NCBI RefSeq assembly: GCF_009498295.1
Contig: NZ_CP040813.1
Span: 973,001-1,037,000, forward strand
Source: Oceanihabitans sp. IOP_32
GTDB lineage: Bacteria > Bacteroidota > Bacteroidia > Flavobacteriales > Flavobacteriaceae
DNA length: 64,000 bases
Direction: 5' to 3'
The translations under genes and the position numbers were made by a program. Below, piece after piece: positions 1 through 10,083 of the stretch. The notes beneath the pieces are model-generated. The model searched no databases. It was not told the DNA's origin and saw only the letters and a program-made list of their open reading frames with translations. The first letter of the stretch is position 1. Each line of letters starts with the position of its first letter.

Positions 1-1
1 C

Positions 2-880
2 GAATATGGAAATGATAACTTAAATGCGGCAGAAGGTTATATCAGACAAGTTTTAAGCTTTAGTGAAGACCTTGACGAGATCTCAAAGGAGTTGTTTTCT
101 CTAACCACCAAGGGGGGCAATGAGTTTTGCGGACAAGTGATTCAAACAGCATTAAATCAATTGAAATGGGGCGATAATCCAGACGATTTAAAACTTATTT
201 TTATCGCAGGAAACGAGCCTTTTACTCAAGGAAAAATTAATTATCAAGCGGCCTCGACCAATGCAAAAGAGAAAGATGTCACTATTAATACTATTTTTTG
301 TGGCGATTACAGACAAGGTGTTTCTATGCTTTGGCAAGATGGTGCACGTTTAACCAATGGCGACTATATGGCTATAAATCATAATAGCGCTACAGTACAT
401 ATTGCCTCGCCTTATGATGATATTATTTTAGGTTTAAATGAGAAACTAAACAGTACTTATGTTATTTATGGGCAGGTTGGAAGACAAAAACTAGAATTAC
501 AAGCAGAGCAAGACGAAAATGCCAGCTCATACAGTAAAGCCAATGCGGTAAGCAGAACGGTAAGCAAAAGCTCCCACCTTTATAAAAATACCTCTTGGGA
601 TTTAGTTGATGCCGAGGCCGAAACAGGTTTTAAATACGAGGCATTAAAACAAGACCTGTTGCCCAAGAACTTAAAAGGAAAATCGGAGACCGAAATAAAA
701 GCTTATATCACCAAAAAACGACATGAACGTGAGGCTATTCAAAAAGAAATTCAAGCATTAAATACAAAACGTAAAAAACACATTCAAGAGCACAAGAAAC
801 AAAGCGCCAACGGTTTAGAAAACGCCATGACACAAGCCATAAAAGAACAAGCTAAAAGAAAAAAATATACTTGGAATTAA
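2..880 (+). CDS. VWA-domain protein, C-terminal part (start outside window)
   Basis: The frame is open from base 2, so the gene starts upstream; about 292 residues are visible. The first part resembles the later strands and helices of a von Willebrand factor A fold (hydrophobic strands LKLIFIAGN and VTINTIFCGDY). The metal-binding motif would lie in the missing N-terminal part. The last 90 or so residues are helical and rich in Lys and Glu, ending in KRKKYTWN. There is no membrane segment in the visible part. The exact role is unknown. The family call is by general resemblance; the gene itself is clearly real. Confidence 0.75.
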   Translation, partial: EYGNDNLNAAEGYIRQVLSFSEDLDEISKELFSLTTKGGNEFCGQVIQTALNQLKWGDNPDDLKLIFIAGNEPFTQGKINYQAASTNAKEKDVTINTIFCGDYRQGVSMLWQDGARLTNGDYMAINHNSATVHIASPYDDIILGLNEKLNSTYVIYGQVGRQKLELQAEQDENASSYSKANAVSRTVSKSSHLYKNTSWDLVDAEAETGFKYEALKQDLLPKNLKGKSETEIKAYITKKRHEREAIQKEIQALNTKRKKHIQEHKKQSANGLENAMTQAIKEQAKRKKYTWN

Positions 881-898
881 AAATATATTAGAAATCTT

Positions 899-941
899 AA
901 TATGGCTATTTAGGTAGACTAAACTACGTAGTAGCCATATT
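899..941. other. Inverted repeat after the VWA gene
   Basis: AATATGGCTA (899-908) pairs with TAGCCATATT (932-941), and inside it GTAG pairs with CTAC, giving a two-tier stem-loop 18 bases after the stop codon. It could act as a weak terminator, although the T-run after it is short. A second small hairpin (GCGTT...AACGC) lies near 970-984. Nothing else is visible before the next gene. Confidence 0.4.
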
Positions 942-1114
942 TATATGGGATCAGTCCTTCTAAAGGCGTTATTAACTGAGAACGCAGGCCTGTAAACCAC
1001 CCTAAAAAGATGAAATAAAATGTAATTTCTCAAATCTTAGCAAACCCTCAACAACAATCAAATAAATAGAGTCATAAATATTTCTTTCGTATTTTTACAC
1101 AAAAATTAGCGAAA

Positions 1115-2017
1115 ATGAAGAATTTCAAAGTTACTGTTAAAGAAACATCTAATAATAGTATTGTAAAGTTTGAGTTAAACCAATTTATAACAAAACACCA
1201 AAGTTTCGAGTTTAATAATATTGATGAGGCCAAATCCTCGCCATTAGCACAGCAATTATTTTACTTGCCTTTTGTTAAAAAAGTATACATAACCAGTAGT
1301 TTTATCGCTGTAGAGCGTTATAATATTCTAGAATGGCACGAAGTTCAAGACGAAGTGGCCGAGCAAATTGAAAGCTATCTTAACGATGGTGGTATTGTTG
1401 TAGAAGACACCAACACCCCTAAAAAAGTACCGGTAACCGTCTATGCTGAAAGTACACCAAACCCAACAGTAATGAAGTTTGTTGCCAACAAAAAGTTGGT
1501 TACAACACTTTTTGAATTCACATCGATTGATGATGCTAAACCATCTCCCTTGGCTACCGAGCTATTTCACTTTCCTTTTGTTAAAAGTGTTTTTCTGGAC
1601 GAAAACTACGTGTCTATTACCAAATACGATATCGCAGAATGGCAAGATATTACTAACGAAATCCGTGAGTTTATAAAAAGCTATATTGAAAACGGAAAAG
1701 ATATAGTACTCACAAATGCTGTAGAATCTCAAAAGAACTCAAACCCTAAATTAGACACGCATTTTGAGTCGTTAGATGCGATTTCAAAAGACATCATAAC
1801 TATACTTGATGAGCACGTAAGACCTGCTGTAGCCAGCGATGGAGGAAATATTCAATTTATCGCTTACGATAGCGAAAGCAAAAACGTAAGCGTTATGTTA
1901 CAAGGTGCCTGTAGCGGTTGCCCATCCTCGACCTATACTCTAAAAAATGGTATAGAAAATATGCTAAAACAAATGTTACCTGGTAAAATAAATAGCGTTG
2001 AGGCCATAAACGGATAA
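1115..2017 (+). CDS. NifU-family Fe-S scaffold protein with duplicated N-terminal domain
   Basis: A 300-residue protein that probably carries an Fe-S cluster and delivers it to target proteins in the cytoplasm. Two copies of the Nfu N-terminal domain are visible at about residues 5-90 and 105-190; both contain a DDAK/DEAK-SPLA-LF-F-PFVK pattern. The C-terminal NifU domain (about 217-295) carries the cluster-ligand motif CSGC at 266-269 followed by SSTYTLKNGIE. A tandem N-domain layout of about 300 residues is, as I recall, usual in Bacteroidetes. The ATG start follows an A-rich stretch, and the gene appears to be transcribed alone. Confidence 0.93.
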   Translation: MKNFKVTVKETSNNSIVKFELNQFITKHQSFEFNNIDEAKSSPLAQQLFYLPFVKKVYITSSFIAVERYNILEWHEVQDEVAEQIESYLNDGGIVVEDTNTPKKVPVTVYAESTPNPTVMKFVANKKLVTTLFEFTSIDDAKPSPLATELFHFPFVKSVFLDENYVSITKYDIAEWQDITNEIREFIKSYIENGKDIVLTNAVESQKNSNPKLDTHFESLDAISKDIITILDEHVRPAVASDGGNIQFIAYDSESKNVSVMLQGACSGCPSSTYTLKNGIENMLKQMLPGKINSVEAING

Positions 2018-2128
2018 GTTCAAAGTTATCGGTTCCTCATTTGGTAAAAAATAGGTTGCACTTAAAATTGCTGGTGAGATTTTCGCCTTAATGCTGTATT
2101 TCTTAAAGTTTAAATGTGGTTTATTTTA

Positions 2129-2340
2129 ATACCAATTTAATTTTGAAATATCGTATGGTTAATTTGAATTATTTTTTGCTCAAATGAGATCGAAATCGCA
2201 GATTCACGAACTCGTTATTTTACGGCAATATGGGCGTGAGCTAAAATTAAAGCATAGCCAAAGTTATGGTTTTGTGTTATACCGAGATATGGGCGAAAAA
2301 AACGGATTGTATACGAGATTACGTTGTTAATTTCGTATTA
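2129..2340 (+). repeat. Dispersed inverted-repeat element, copy 1
   Basis: Starts ATACCAATTTAATTTTGAAA and ends in the degenerate mirror TTAATTTCGTAT. The core contains ATATGGGCGTGAGC and, about 60 bases later, ATATGGGCGAAAAA. The core from the CGCAGATTCACGAAC block onwards is nearly the same as copy 4 (45562-45826, opposite strand), and its second half matches copy 2 (14751-14912). It fills most of the 401-base gap between NifU and the DUF255 gene; nothing else is seen in that gap. Confidence 0.75.
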
Positions 2341-2418
2341 CTAGAACAAGGGCATAATTTATCGCTCAATTTATACCCCTTCTTATCGTATCACACCAAT
2401 ATTTTTAACGCCTAAATT

Positions 2419-4455
2419 ATGAAACAAGAACACAGTAACGAGCTTATAAACGAAACGAGTCCGTATTTAATTCAACATGCTCATAATCCAGTACATTGGA
2501 AACCGTGGACACCTAAAACATTAGATCTGGCCAAAGCTTCAAATAAATTAATGCTTATAAGTATTGGGTATTCGGCCTGCCATTGGTGCCATGTAATGGA
2601 GCGCGAGAGTTTTGAAGACCACGAGGTTGCACAACTTATGAATTCTCATTTTATTAATATAAAAATTGATAGAGAAGAGCGACCAGATGTCGATCATGTT
2701 TATATGAATGCTGTGCAATTAATGACAGGTAGTGGCGGCTGGCCGCTAAACGTAATAGCTTTACCAGATGGAAGACCCCTTTGGGGAGGCACCTACTTTA
2801 AAAAAGAACAGTGGATTGATGCTTTAAAACAAATTGCTAAACTATATATCGAAAAACCTGAAAAAATTTACGAATATGCCGATAAATTAGAGCGTGGTAT
2901 TAAAGCTTTAGATCTTGTAAACTTAAATAAGGACAAACCCGTTTTCGAAAAACCTTTTATAGACCAGGCCCTAAAAAACTGGTCTAAAAACTTCGACAAT
3001 ACTTATGGAGGCATGGGCAGAGCACCAAAATTTATGCTGCCCAACAACTACCATTTTTTACTGCGATATGCCCACCAAACTAAAGATAAAACACTCGAAG
3101 ATTTTGTGAATTTAACTTTACAAAAAATGGCTCATGGTGGGGTGTACGACCATATTGCTGGTGGTTTCTCAAGATATGCCGTCGATACAAAATGGCACAT
3201 CCCCCATTTCGAAAAAATGCTCTACGATAATGGTCAATTGGTTAGCCTATACGCCGATGCTTACCTGGTTACAAAAAACAACTTGTACAAAACGGTAGTT
3301 ACCGAAACTCTGGAATTTATAAAGCAGGAGATGACAGCCAGTAATGGCGCATTCTATTCGGCATTAGACGCCGATAGTAAAACACCAGAAGGCCATAGTG
3401 AAGAGGGAGCCTTTTATGTCTGGACTAAGGCCGAGCTTAAAACTCTATTGAAAAAAGATTTCGACTTGTTTTCGGCCTATTATAATGTGAATTCATACGG
3501 GTTATGGGAACAGCATAATTATGTGCTCATACAAAAAGACGATGATACCGAATTCATTAAGAAACACCATATTACTTTCGACGAGTTAACTAAAAAGAAA
3601 ACACACTGGAAAAAAACCCTTTTAAAAGCCAGAAATAAAAGAGCTAAACCTAGTCTAGACGACAAAACACTAACCTCATGGAATGCCATAATGCTGAGAG
3701 GTTACGTGGATGCCTATCGCGTTTTTGGTGATGTTAACTATCTCGCTTGCGCGGAAAAAAACGCAAATTTTATAATAACCCATATGTTGCGAGAAGATGG
3801 TGGTTTAAATCGAAATTACAAAAACGGAAAAAGCAGCATTAACGGATTTCTCGAAGATTACGCTGCTACCATAAACGCGTTTTTAGCACTTTACGAAAAC
3901 ACTTTAGATGACACCTATTTAATTCGTGCAAAACATTTAACAGCTTACACCTTCGATCATTTTTTTGATGATAAAAGCAGCATGTTTTATTTCACTTCTA
4001 ATGAAGATGAATCGTTAGTATCAAGAAGCATTGAATATCGCGACAATGTTATTCCGGCTAGTAATTCCGTTATGGCTAAAAATCTTTTTAAGCTAGCACA
4101 TTACTTTGAAAATGCACGATATAGTGAAACTGCTATAACTATGCTTAACAATATGAAACCAGAAATGCAAGACTACCCTTCTGGGTATTCAAATTGGTTT
4201 GATCTCATGTTAAATTACATCCTTCCCCATTACGAAGTGGCTATTATTGGTCATGCAGCCAAACAAAAAGTAAACAAATTAAACAAAACCTATTTACCTC
4301 ATACACTTATTGCTGCAAGTACCGCAGCGAGCACTATCCCCATTTTAAAAAATCGGTACAAGCCCGATAAAACATTGATATACGTTTGTATGAATAAAAG
4401 CTGCCAATACCCCGTAAGCCAAGTTACAGAAGCTTTAAAACTATTAAAAGATTGA
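2419..4455 (+). CDS. Thioredoxin-domain protein of the YyaL/DUF255 family
   Basis: A 678-residue protein. Residues 1-165 form a thioredoxin-like domain of the DUF255 type with [16 protein letters not shown]; the cysteines of CHWC are at 54 and 57. The rest resembles an (alpha/alpha)6 barrel related to glycosidases and N-acylglucosamine epimerases (for example the [17 protein letters not shown] and [19 protein letters not shown] segments typical of the family). Length matches family members such as YyaL and animal SPATA20. Biochemical function is not established. No signal peptide is visible, so it is probably cytoplasmic. Confidence 0.93.
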   Translation: MKQEHSNELINETSPYLIQHAHNPVHWKPWTPKTLDLAKASNKLMLISIGYSACHWCHVMERESFEDHEVAQLMNSHFINIKIDREERPDVDHVYMNAVQLMTGSGGWPLNVIALPDGRPLWGGTYFKKEQWIDALKQIAKLYIEKPEKIYEYADKLERGIKALDLVNLNKDKPVFEKPFIDQALKNWSKNFDNTYGGMGRAPKFMLPNNYHFLLRYAHQTKDKTLEDFVNLTLQKMAHGGVYDHIAGGFSRYAVDTKWHIPHFEKMLYDNGQLVSLYADAYLVTKNNLYKTVVTETLEFIKQEMTASNGAFYSALDADSKTPEGHSEEGAFYVWTKAELKTLLKKDFDLFSAYYNVNSYGLWEQHNYVLIQKDDDTEFIKKHHITFDELTKKKTHWKKTLLKARNKRAKPSLDDKTLTSWNAIMLRGYVDAYRVFGDVNYLACAEKNANFIITHMLREDGGLNRNYKNGKSSINGFLEDYAATINAFLALYENTLDDTYLIRAKHLTAYTFDHFFDDKSSMFYFTSNEDESLVSRSIEYRDNVIPASNSVMAKNLFKLAHYFENARYSETAITMLNNMKPEMQDYPSGYSNWFDLMLNYILPHYEVAIIGHAAKQKVNKLNKTYLPHTLIAASTAASTIPILKNRYKPDKTLIYVCMNKSCQYPVSQVTEALKLLKD

Positions 4456-4644
4456 TTGTGTATTAAGTCTTAAGTTATTTCTTTATTCTAGCGTTTGTAA
4501 GTATTGTATACTCTAAAAGGCGTCTTAGGCGTAATACCCTAATGAATTGAAATTACCACAATGTAAAAGATTAAGGTTGATTGCACTATTTCCAATTGTT
4601 AACTAGTACCTCTTAATTCGTTTTTAACTGCAAAGTATTCGTTT

Positions 4645-4652
4645 TATATTTG
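4645..4652 (+). promoter_or_regulatory. Possible -7 box of the MscS gene
   Basis: TATATTTG matches the Bacteroidetes -7 consensus TAnnTTTG and lies 40 bases before the start codon. No clear TTG-type -33 box is seen at the usual spacing. Confidence 0.35.
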
Positions 4653-4691
4653 TGTTATTCAAAACAATATTTAATTAAAAACAATAAAAAT

Positions 4692-5504
4692 ATGGAATTA
4701 CAAATGTGGATTGACAAAGGTTTTAATTTAATAACAAGTTTTGGCCCAAAGCTTATTGGTGCTATTCTTATATGGTTTGTTGGATTGTGGTTAATTAAAA
4801 AATTATTACATGCTGCGAGAAAATTAATGGAAGTAAGACAGTATGATTTAAGTCTTCAAAAATTTTTAATAAACCTTTTAAACTGGACCTTAAAAATTGT
4901 TTTAATAATTGCATTGCTGGGCACTATAGGTGTTGAGACGACATCGTTTGCTGCTATTTTAGCCTCTGCTGGTCTAGCCGTTGGTTTGGCTTTACAGGGG
5001 TCTTTAGGCAATTTTGCTGGTGGTGTTTTAATTATGATATTTAGACCTTTTAAAATTGGCGACTATATTGAGGCACAAGGTGAAGCCGGTACAGTTAAAC
5101 AAATTGAAATATTTACAACAAAGCTAACAACCCCAGATAACAAAGAAATTATTATCCCTAACGGAAGTTTGTCTAATGGCAATATTACAAATTACAGCAC
5201 CGAAGCCACCAGACGTGTAGATTTCACTTTTGGAGTTGGCTACGACTCGGATATTAAAGAGACTAAAGCTGTTATTTTGGATGTTATTAAGTCGAATCCC
5301 GCTATTTTAAGCGATCCGGCACCTGCCGTGAACATTTCAGAATTAGGAGATAGCGCTATAAATTTCTTTACGCGAGTTTGGGTGAAAAAAGAAGATTACT
5401 GGGATGTTAATTGGGATATTATTGAGCGCACTAAAGAAGCCTTAGATGCTGCTGGTATCGATATCCCCTACCCTCATCAAGTACAAATACAGCAAAAAGC
5501 TTAA
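4692..5504 (+). CDS. Small-conductance mechanosensitive channel (MscS family)
   Basis: A 270-residue inner-membrane channel that releases solutes on hypo-osmotic shock. Three hydrophobic segments lie in the first 110 residues. The pore helix is the Gly/Ala-rich FAAILASAGLAVGLALQGSL, followed by the MscS beta-domain (FRPFKIGDYIEAQGEAGTV, IPNGSLSNGNITNYS). The ATG at 4692 was chosen because a TTG 42 bases upstream would place the start inside a likely promoter box. The 3' end overlaps the convergent tsaB gene by four bases. Confidence 0.94.
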   Translation: MELQMWIDKGFNLITSFGPKLIGAILIWFVGLWLIKKLLHAARKLMEVRQYDLSLQKFLINLLNWTLKIVLIIALLGTIGVETTSFAAILASAGLAVGLALQGSLGNFAGGVLIMIFRPFKIGDYIEAQGEAGTVKQIEIFTTKLTTPDNKEIIIPNGSLSNGNITNYSTEATRRVDFTFGVGYDSDIKETKAVILDVIKSNPAILSDPAPAVNISELGDSAINFFTRVWVKKEDYWDVNWDIIERTKEALDAAGIDIPYPHQVQIQQKA

Positions 5505-6178
5505 GTGTTTTTTGGCTTTAAGGCTACAAAATCTTTTAAATAATAAGGTTCAAAATAAGCGACATCTTCAAAGTCGCTTATTTTGTATTTACTATAAGCT
5601 ATAGCACTCATTTCGTTTGCCGATGGAAGTTTATCTTCAATAAAAACAGCATTAGAATGACGGATAAGTGCTTTAGTCTTTTCAACACCATTGCCAATAA
5701 AGTACACCTTTTGGTGTTCTAAATATTCCGCGAAAGCGTTTTCATCTAAAATCTGTGCTTGAGTATCTCGTATTTGATTAAAACCAGCATTAAAAACAGC
5801 CGAATACACTTCCAGCCGTCTGGCATCTAACATGGCAACAACCACACCATCTTTAGCCTGAACCTGATGCGCTAAAGCCTCTAAGGTTGGAACCGAAATT
5901 AAGGGTTTGTTTAAGGCAAAACAAAGGCCTTTTGCTGCCGATACCCCAATACGTAATCCAGTATAAGAGCCGGGACCTTTACTTACTGCGATAGCACTTA
6001 ATTGACTTGAATTTATCTGGCCTTGCTTTAAAACGGCGTCTATGTATAGATGCAGACGCTCTGCATGAGAGTAGTTTGTATCGTAATCTTCTTTTAAAAC
6101 CAAAGTCTCACCGTTTTTTGAAAGTGAGACCGAACAATTGGTTGTAGCTGTTTCTAAATTTAGAATATATGTATCCAT
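5501..6178 (-). CDS. tsaB: tRNA threonylcarbamoyladenosine biosynthesis protein TsaB
   Basis: A 225-residue ASKHA-fold protein that partners TsaD in making t6A37 on ANN-decoding tRNAs. The N-terminus ILNLETATTNCSVSL and the diagnostic SKGPGSYTGLRIGVSAAKGL (about residues 66-85) are family hallmarks. Length is normal for TsaB. The gene follows the tolC gene of the ABC exporter on the same strand after 93 bases and converges on the MscS gene. Confidence 0.93.
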   Translation of the reverse strand: MDTYILNLETATTNCSVSLSKNGETLVLKEDYDTNYSHAERLHLYIDAVLKQGQINSSQLSAIAVSKGPGSYTGLRIGVSAAKGLCFALNKPLISVPTLEALAHQVQAKDGVVVAMLDARRLEVYSAVFNAGFNQIRDTQAQILDENAFAEYLEHQKVYFIGNGVEKTKALIRHSNAVFIEDKLPSANEMSAIAYSKYKISDFEDVAYFEPYYLKDFVALKPKNT

Positions 6179-6271
6179 TTATACTTTAAAAATGTAGAGC
6201 AATCAAGTTTTACTTAAAATCGAAATAAAAGCCCTTAAAACGTTTGTAAACTATGAAGCCCAAGTTTTATT

Positions 6272-7651
6272 TTAATCGACTAAAGATTTACCCATGTAAA
6301 AATCTAAAACTTTTGTCTTAAAAACAAAATCGTATTTTGCGTTTACTAAAGACGATTGTGCATTGATAAATTGTAATCTAGCTTGCTCGAGATCGAAAGC
6401 TGTTATGTTTCCAATATCAAAACGTTCTTTCGAGTTGTTAAAGGAAAGTTCTTGAGAATCTAAAGATTTATTAGCAGCAATGTAGGCCTTTAGAGCCGCT
6501 TGAGCATCGGTATAGGCACGTTGTATATTGGCTTCTAAGTCTAACTTGGCTTGATCTAAGCGCAATTTACTATTGTTTTCCTGAATTTTAGATTTAGCCA
6601 CCGACGTTTTGTTTTGAAATCGGGAAAAAATAGGAATGGCAATATTAAGATTAAAACTATGCCCTTTATTATCGTTTATTTGATCGAGAAAAGCCGCTTC
6701 GTTGTCCACTAAATTTGAATAAAATGCATTGGTACCAAAACCATAACCTAAAGACACATTTGGCATATAACCACTTTTAGAAATTTTAGTATTTAATTGG
6801 GCATTTTCGATGTTTTTCTCGGCAATTATAATCTCACTTCTATTTTCTAAGGCAAAATTTAAAATTGGTTTAGCATCTTTATACATTAGTGCTTCAGAGG
6901 GCGCGCTAACATCAATAATCTCGACATCAAAACCATCAAAAGGCACTTGTAACAACTGGGACAATGTAAGTAGCGACAATTCGAAATTATTTTCGGCAAT
7001 AGTAACTTGTTGCGCATCTCGGCTTAGGGTGGCTTCGGCATCAAAAATATTAGCTTTAGGCTGCACGCCGGCATCGACTAATGCCTTTACTTGTGTGAGC
7101 TGTTTTTTACTAAACTCGTACTGCGATTTTGCGATTTCTAAATTCTCTCTATTGAATAAAACGTTTAAATAGGAGTTAACAACATTTAAAGAAATATCGT
7201 CTTTAATACGTGTTAACTCTAAATTATTAATCTCTTGATTTAAGTGCGACTGCTTGTATAGATTTAAAGTTCTAAACCCATTAAAAACACTCTGCGAAAC
7301 ATTAACACCTAAACTTGTAGAATGGCTTGTTCGATCTGCAAATATCCCTTGAGCTACCAAGCTGGTTCCAATGTTAAGGCCTTGAGAGGCATTTGCACTA
7401 ACAGATGGTAAAAACTGCCCTTTAGCGGCTCTAATATCTTGCTCACCTGTAAGCAACGCATTTTCGGTTTGCTTAATAGATATGTTGTTCTCGAGTGCAT
7501 GTGCAACAGCCTCTTGTAGCGTCCATTTTTTATCTTGAGCAAAGGTCGATACGGTTAATAATGCACTAAAAACTAAAACGACTTTTTTAATCTTTACCAA
7601 GCTTCTAAAACCTGGTAAAACACTAGAGCTACTATTAATCATCATCTTCAT
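6272..7651 (-). CDS. TolC-family outer-membrane efflux protein
   Basis: Outer-membrane channel of the adjacent ABC exporter. After a signal peptide ending ...LLTVSTFAQ it shows the two TolC repeats, each with long coiled-coil helices and periodic Ala/Leu/Gln. The frame is open up to 7702, but starting there would overlap the adaptor gene by 68 bases. ATG codons at 7651, 7645 and 7642 give a normal signal peptide and a short overlap, so one of these is the likely start. It is the last gene of the exporter operon. Confidence 0.9.
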   Translation of the reverse strand: MKMMINSSSSVLPGFRSLVKIKKVVLVFSALLTVSTFAQDKKWTLQEAVAHALENNISIKQTENALLTGEQDIRAAKGQFLPSVSANASQGLNIGTSLVAQGIFADRTSHSTSLGVNVSQSVFNGFRTLNLYKQSHLNQEINNLELTRIKDDISLNVVNSYLNVLFNRENLEIAKSQYEFSKKQLTQVKALVDAGVQPKANIFDAEATLSRDAQQVTIAENNFELSLLTLSQLLQVPFDGFDVEIIDVSAPSEALMYKDAKPILNFALENRSEIIIAEKNIENAQLNTKISKSGYMPNVSLGYGFGTNAFYSNLVDNEAAFLDQINDNKGHSFNLNIAIPIFSRFQNKTSVAKSKIQENNSKLRLDQAKLDLEANIQRAYTDAQAALKAYIAANKSLDSQELSFNNSKERFDIGNITAFDLEQARLQFINAQSSLVNAKYDFVFKTKVLDFYMGKSLVD

Positions 7652-8747
7652 TGTCTTTTGATGCTTTATTCCACACTTTAACTTTATCATTTTCTTCAAC
7701 ACCTTCAGTAATTTCTACGTTTATACCATCGGATAACCCCAGTGTAACATTACTTTTTTCAAATTTACCATCTTCTTTTAGTATTTCTACAAAAGGCTCT
7801 TCGGTTATTCTATTGTACTGCAATAGCGCTTCTCTAATTGCTAAAACACTATCTTTACTTTCAATATCAATTTCGGCATTAGCACTGTAACCTGCTCTAA
7901 TGTTCACATTGGGTTCGATGTCGACATCGGCCTTTATAGTAAATTGTACAGCGCCACTTTCTTCTTGACCTTTAGGTGCTACAAACGTAAGTTTTGCAGG
8001 AAATACCTTGTCGTTAATAGCGCCCAGTAATACTCTAATTTCTTTACCTTCTTCAAGTTTACCAACTTCGGCCTCGTCTACTTTGCCTTCAAAAATCATA
8101 ACACTCATATCTGCAATAGTAGCAATGGTTGTACCCGCATTAAAATTGTTACTTTCTATAACTTGATCGCCTTCGCGAACCGGGATTTCTAAAATAGTCC
8201 CTGGTATTTGAGCCACAATATTAGTATTTGCTGAGCTTCCGCCAGAGATTGAGCCCCGTTTTATAATTTGATAATCGTTTTGTGCTTGCCTTAAGGCCTC
8301 TTTGGATTGATTAAATGAAAGCTCACTATTTTCGATATCTTGCTGGGAGATAACGCCTTTTTCAAAAAGCGCTTTATTTCTTTCATATAAAATTTTAGAA
8401 TTATCGAACGACAGTTTAGAGGAAGATATTCTACTTTTTGCGCTTACCAGACTTTGCTCGTTAGGAACCACTCTAATTTTAGCAATTAGGTCGCCTTTTT
8501 TAACAATATCGCCTTCCTCAACCAGTATTTCATCGACTATGCCAGAGATTTGAGGTTTTAACTCAATTTCTTCTTCGGGATTTAATTTACCAGTAGCCAC
8601 CGCTTTTGTGTTAATTGAGGTGTAAAAAGGGGACTCTGTTTTGTATTCTATCACACCTTTTGAGTTAGCATCTCTAAAGTATTTTAAAACGAATGCTAGT
8701 GCTATAATAGCAACGATTACAAAAATAATTTTTACTGTTTTTTTCAT
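7635..8747 (-). CDS. Periplasmic adaptor (MacA/HlyD-like) of an ABC exporter
   Basis: A 370-residue membrane-fusion protein linking the ABC permeases to TolC. It has an N-terminal membrane anchor (KIIFVIVAIIALAFVLKYF), a split biotinyl-lipoyl domain (LKPQISGIVDEILVEEGDIVKKG near residues 60-85, and VAQIPGTILEIPVREGDQV near 180-200), a coiled-coil hairpin between them, and a beta-barrel region. It lies after two permease genes and overlaps the tolC gene, as in MacAB-TolC-type operons. Substrate is unknown. Confidence 0.92.
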   Translation of the reverse strand: MKKTVKIIFVIVAIIALAFVLKYFRDANSKGVIEYKTESPFYTSINTKAVATGKLNPEEEIELKPQISGIVDEILVEEGDIVKKGDLIAKIRVVPNEQSLVSAKSRISSSKLSFDNSKILYERNKALFEKGVISQQDIENSELSFNQSKEALRQAQNDYQIIKRGSISGGSSANTNIVAQIPGTILEIPVREGDQVIESNNFNAGTTIATIADMSVMIFEGKVDEAEVGKLEEGKEIRVLLGAINDKVFPAKLTFVAPKGQEESGAVQFTIKADVDIEPNVNIRAGYSANAEIDIESKDSVLAIREALLQYNRITEEPFVEILKEDGKFEKSNVTLGLSDGINVEITEGVEENDKVKVWNKASKDNEDDD

Positions 8748-8836
8748 ATGGAATTCTTATTGTTTCAATGTCTTAAAAAGGCCGTTCTATTTTGGGGAAT
8801 CAATATTTCTTAAATTAACACCTATTTTTTGCTTGT

Positions 8837-10081
8837 TTACTCTTCTCGTAAGGCATCTATTGGTTTAACACTTGTGGCTTTAAACGCCGGAATTAATCCT
8901 ATTAAAGTACCCAAAACTACTAAAATTATTAAAGCTATAAATACCACAGCTATGGATACAGATGCGTTTACTATGGTGGCATCTGGACCTTGACCAAAGG
9001 CGGCATCTAAGGCTATTAAAATCCATCCGCCCGAGATAATCCCGAATAAACCAGCAACAAGGGTTAAAAATACAGCCTCGACCACAATTTGCCTTTTTAT
9101 TTCGAATGGTGTTGCTCCTAAAGCACGCCGTACACCAATTTCTTTGGTGCGTTCTTTTACGGTAATTAATAAAATATTACCAATAGCAAAAACCCCAGCA
9201 ATTAAAGTTGCAATACCTACAAACCATGTTAAAAACTGCATACCTGTTAAAAAACCCGTGATTTTAGCAAACTCATTACCCAAATTAAAGCTACCAAAAG
9301 CGCGTTTATCGTTAGGATGAATGCTGTTTAAGTTTTTGAGTAGGAGCTTCGCGTCCTCTTCAATTTGTTTGATGTCGAACTCGGGTTTACCAGTTATCAT
9401 CATCCAGCCAATTTGGTTCCCTTGATTGTATATTTGCTGAAAAGTGGTAAAGGGGATATGAATATCGGAGGTTGGCCCCATGTTTACATTTCCGTTTTCA
9501 AACATACCAACAACCATAAAATTTATATTGTTAATTTGTATGTATTCACCAATAACCTCTTCGTCTTTATCAAAGAGTTGTTTGTAGATTTCTTCTGAAA
9601 TGACAACGGTTTTTTTGTTATCATCAATATCATTTTGGTTAATAAAACGGCCGTGAATTAATTTCTTCTTCTGAACTTTATCTAATAAGGGATAATCGCC
9701 ATTAACACTAAAGTTACCAGAGAGGAATTTTCTAACCACTTGGGCTTGGGTTTGATTTCTAGGTACTACAAACTCTATTCCGTTAACATTTTGCTCGACT
9801 TTTTTAGCATCAGTCAAGGTTAATTGCACCTGTTTTCCTTCTTGAAAGCCTTTAAAGGGCTTACTAGTACTTTGCCCCCAAACAAAAACACTGTTGGTTG
9901 CAAAACTTCCAAATAATCTATTAAAAGAGTTTTCTAAACCTTTTGCAGAGCCCAACAAGCCTATTAGCAGTAAAATACCCCACCATACACCAACCATAGT
10001 AAGTATAGACCTAAGCTTATTTTTACTAAAGCTGTCGTACACTTCTTGCCAGGTGTCTCTTGCGAATAAAAATTTAAACAT
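8837..10081 (-). CDS. MacB-like ABC transporter permease (second of pair)
   Basis: A 414-residue FtsX/MacB-type permease. One membrane helix lies near residues 25-45, followed by a large periplasmic domain (about 50-270) and three C-terminal helices with the cytoplasmic motif KERTKEIGVRRALGATPFEI that contacts the ATPase. It ends SVKPIDALREE, typical of the family. Two bases separate it from the preceding permease gene. The two permeases probably form a heterodimer. Confidence 0.92.
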   Translation of the reverse strand: MFKFLFARDTWQEVYDSFSKNKLRSILTMVGVWWGILLLIGLLGSAKGLENSFNRLFGSFATNSVFVWGQSTSKPFKGFQEGKQVQLTLTDAKKVEQNVNGIEFVVPRNQTQAQVVRKFLSGNFSVNGDYPLLDKVQKKKLIHGRFINQNDIDDNKKTVVISEEIYKQLFDKDEEVIGEYIQINNINFMVVGMFENGNVNMGPTSDIHIPFTTFQQIYNQGNQIGWMMITGKPEFDIKQIEEDAKLLLKNLNSIHPNDKRAFGSFNLGNEFAKITGFLTGMQFLTWFVGIATLIAGVFAIGNILLITVKERTKEIGVRRALGATPFEIKRQIVVEAVFLTLVAGLFGIISGGWILIALDAAFGQGPDATIVNASVSIAVVFIALIILVVLGTLIGLIPAFKATSVKPIDALREE

Positions 10082-10083
10082 AA

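Noticed and set aside
4650-4691. TTG start adding 14 residues to the MscS protein
   Set aside because: It would place the start inside a TATATTTG promoter box, and the ATG at 4692 gives the usual MscS N-terminus.
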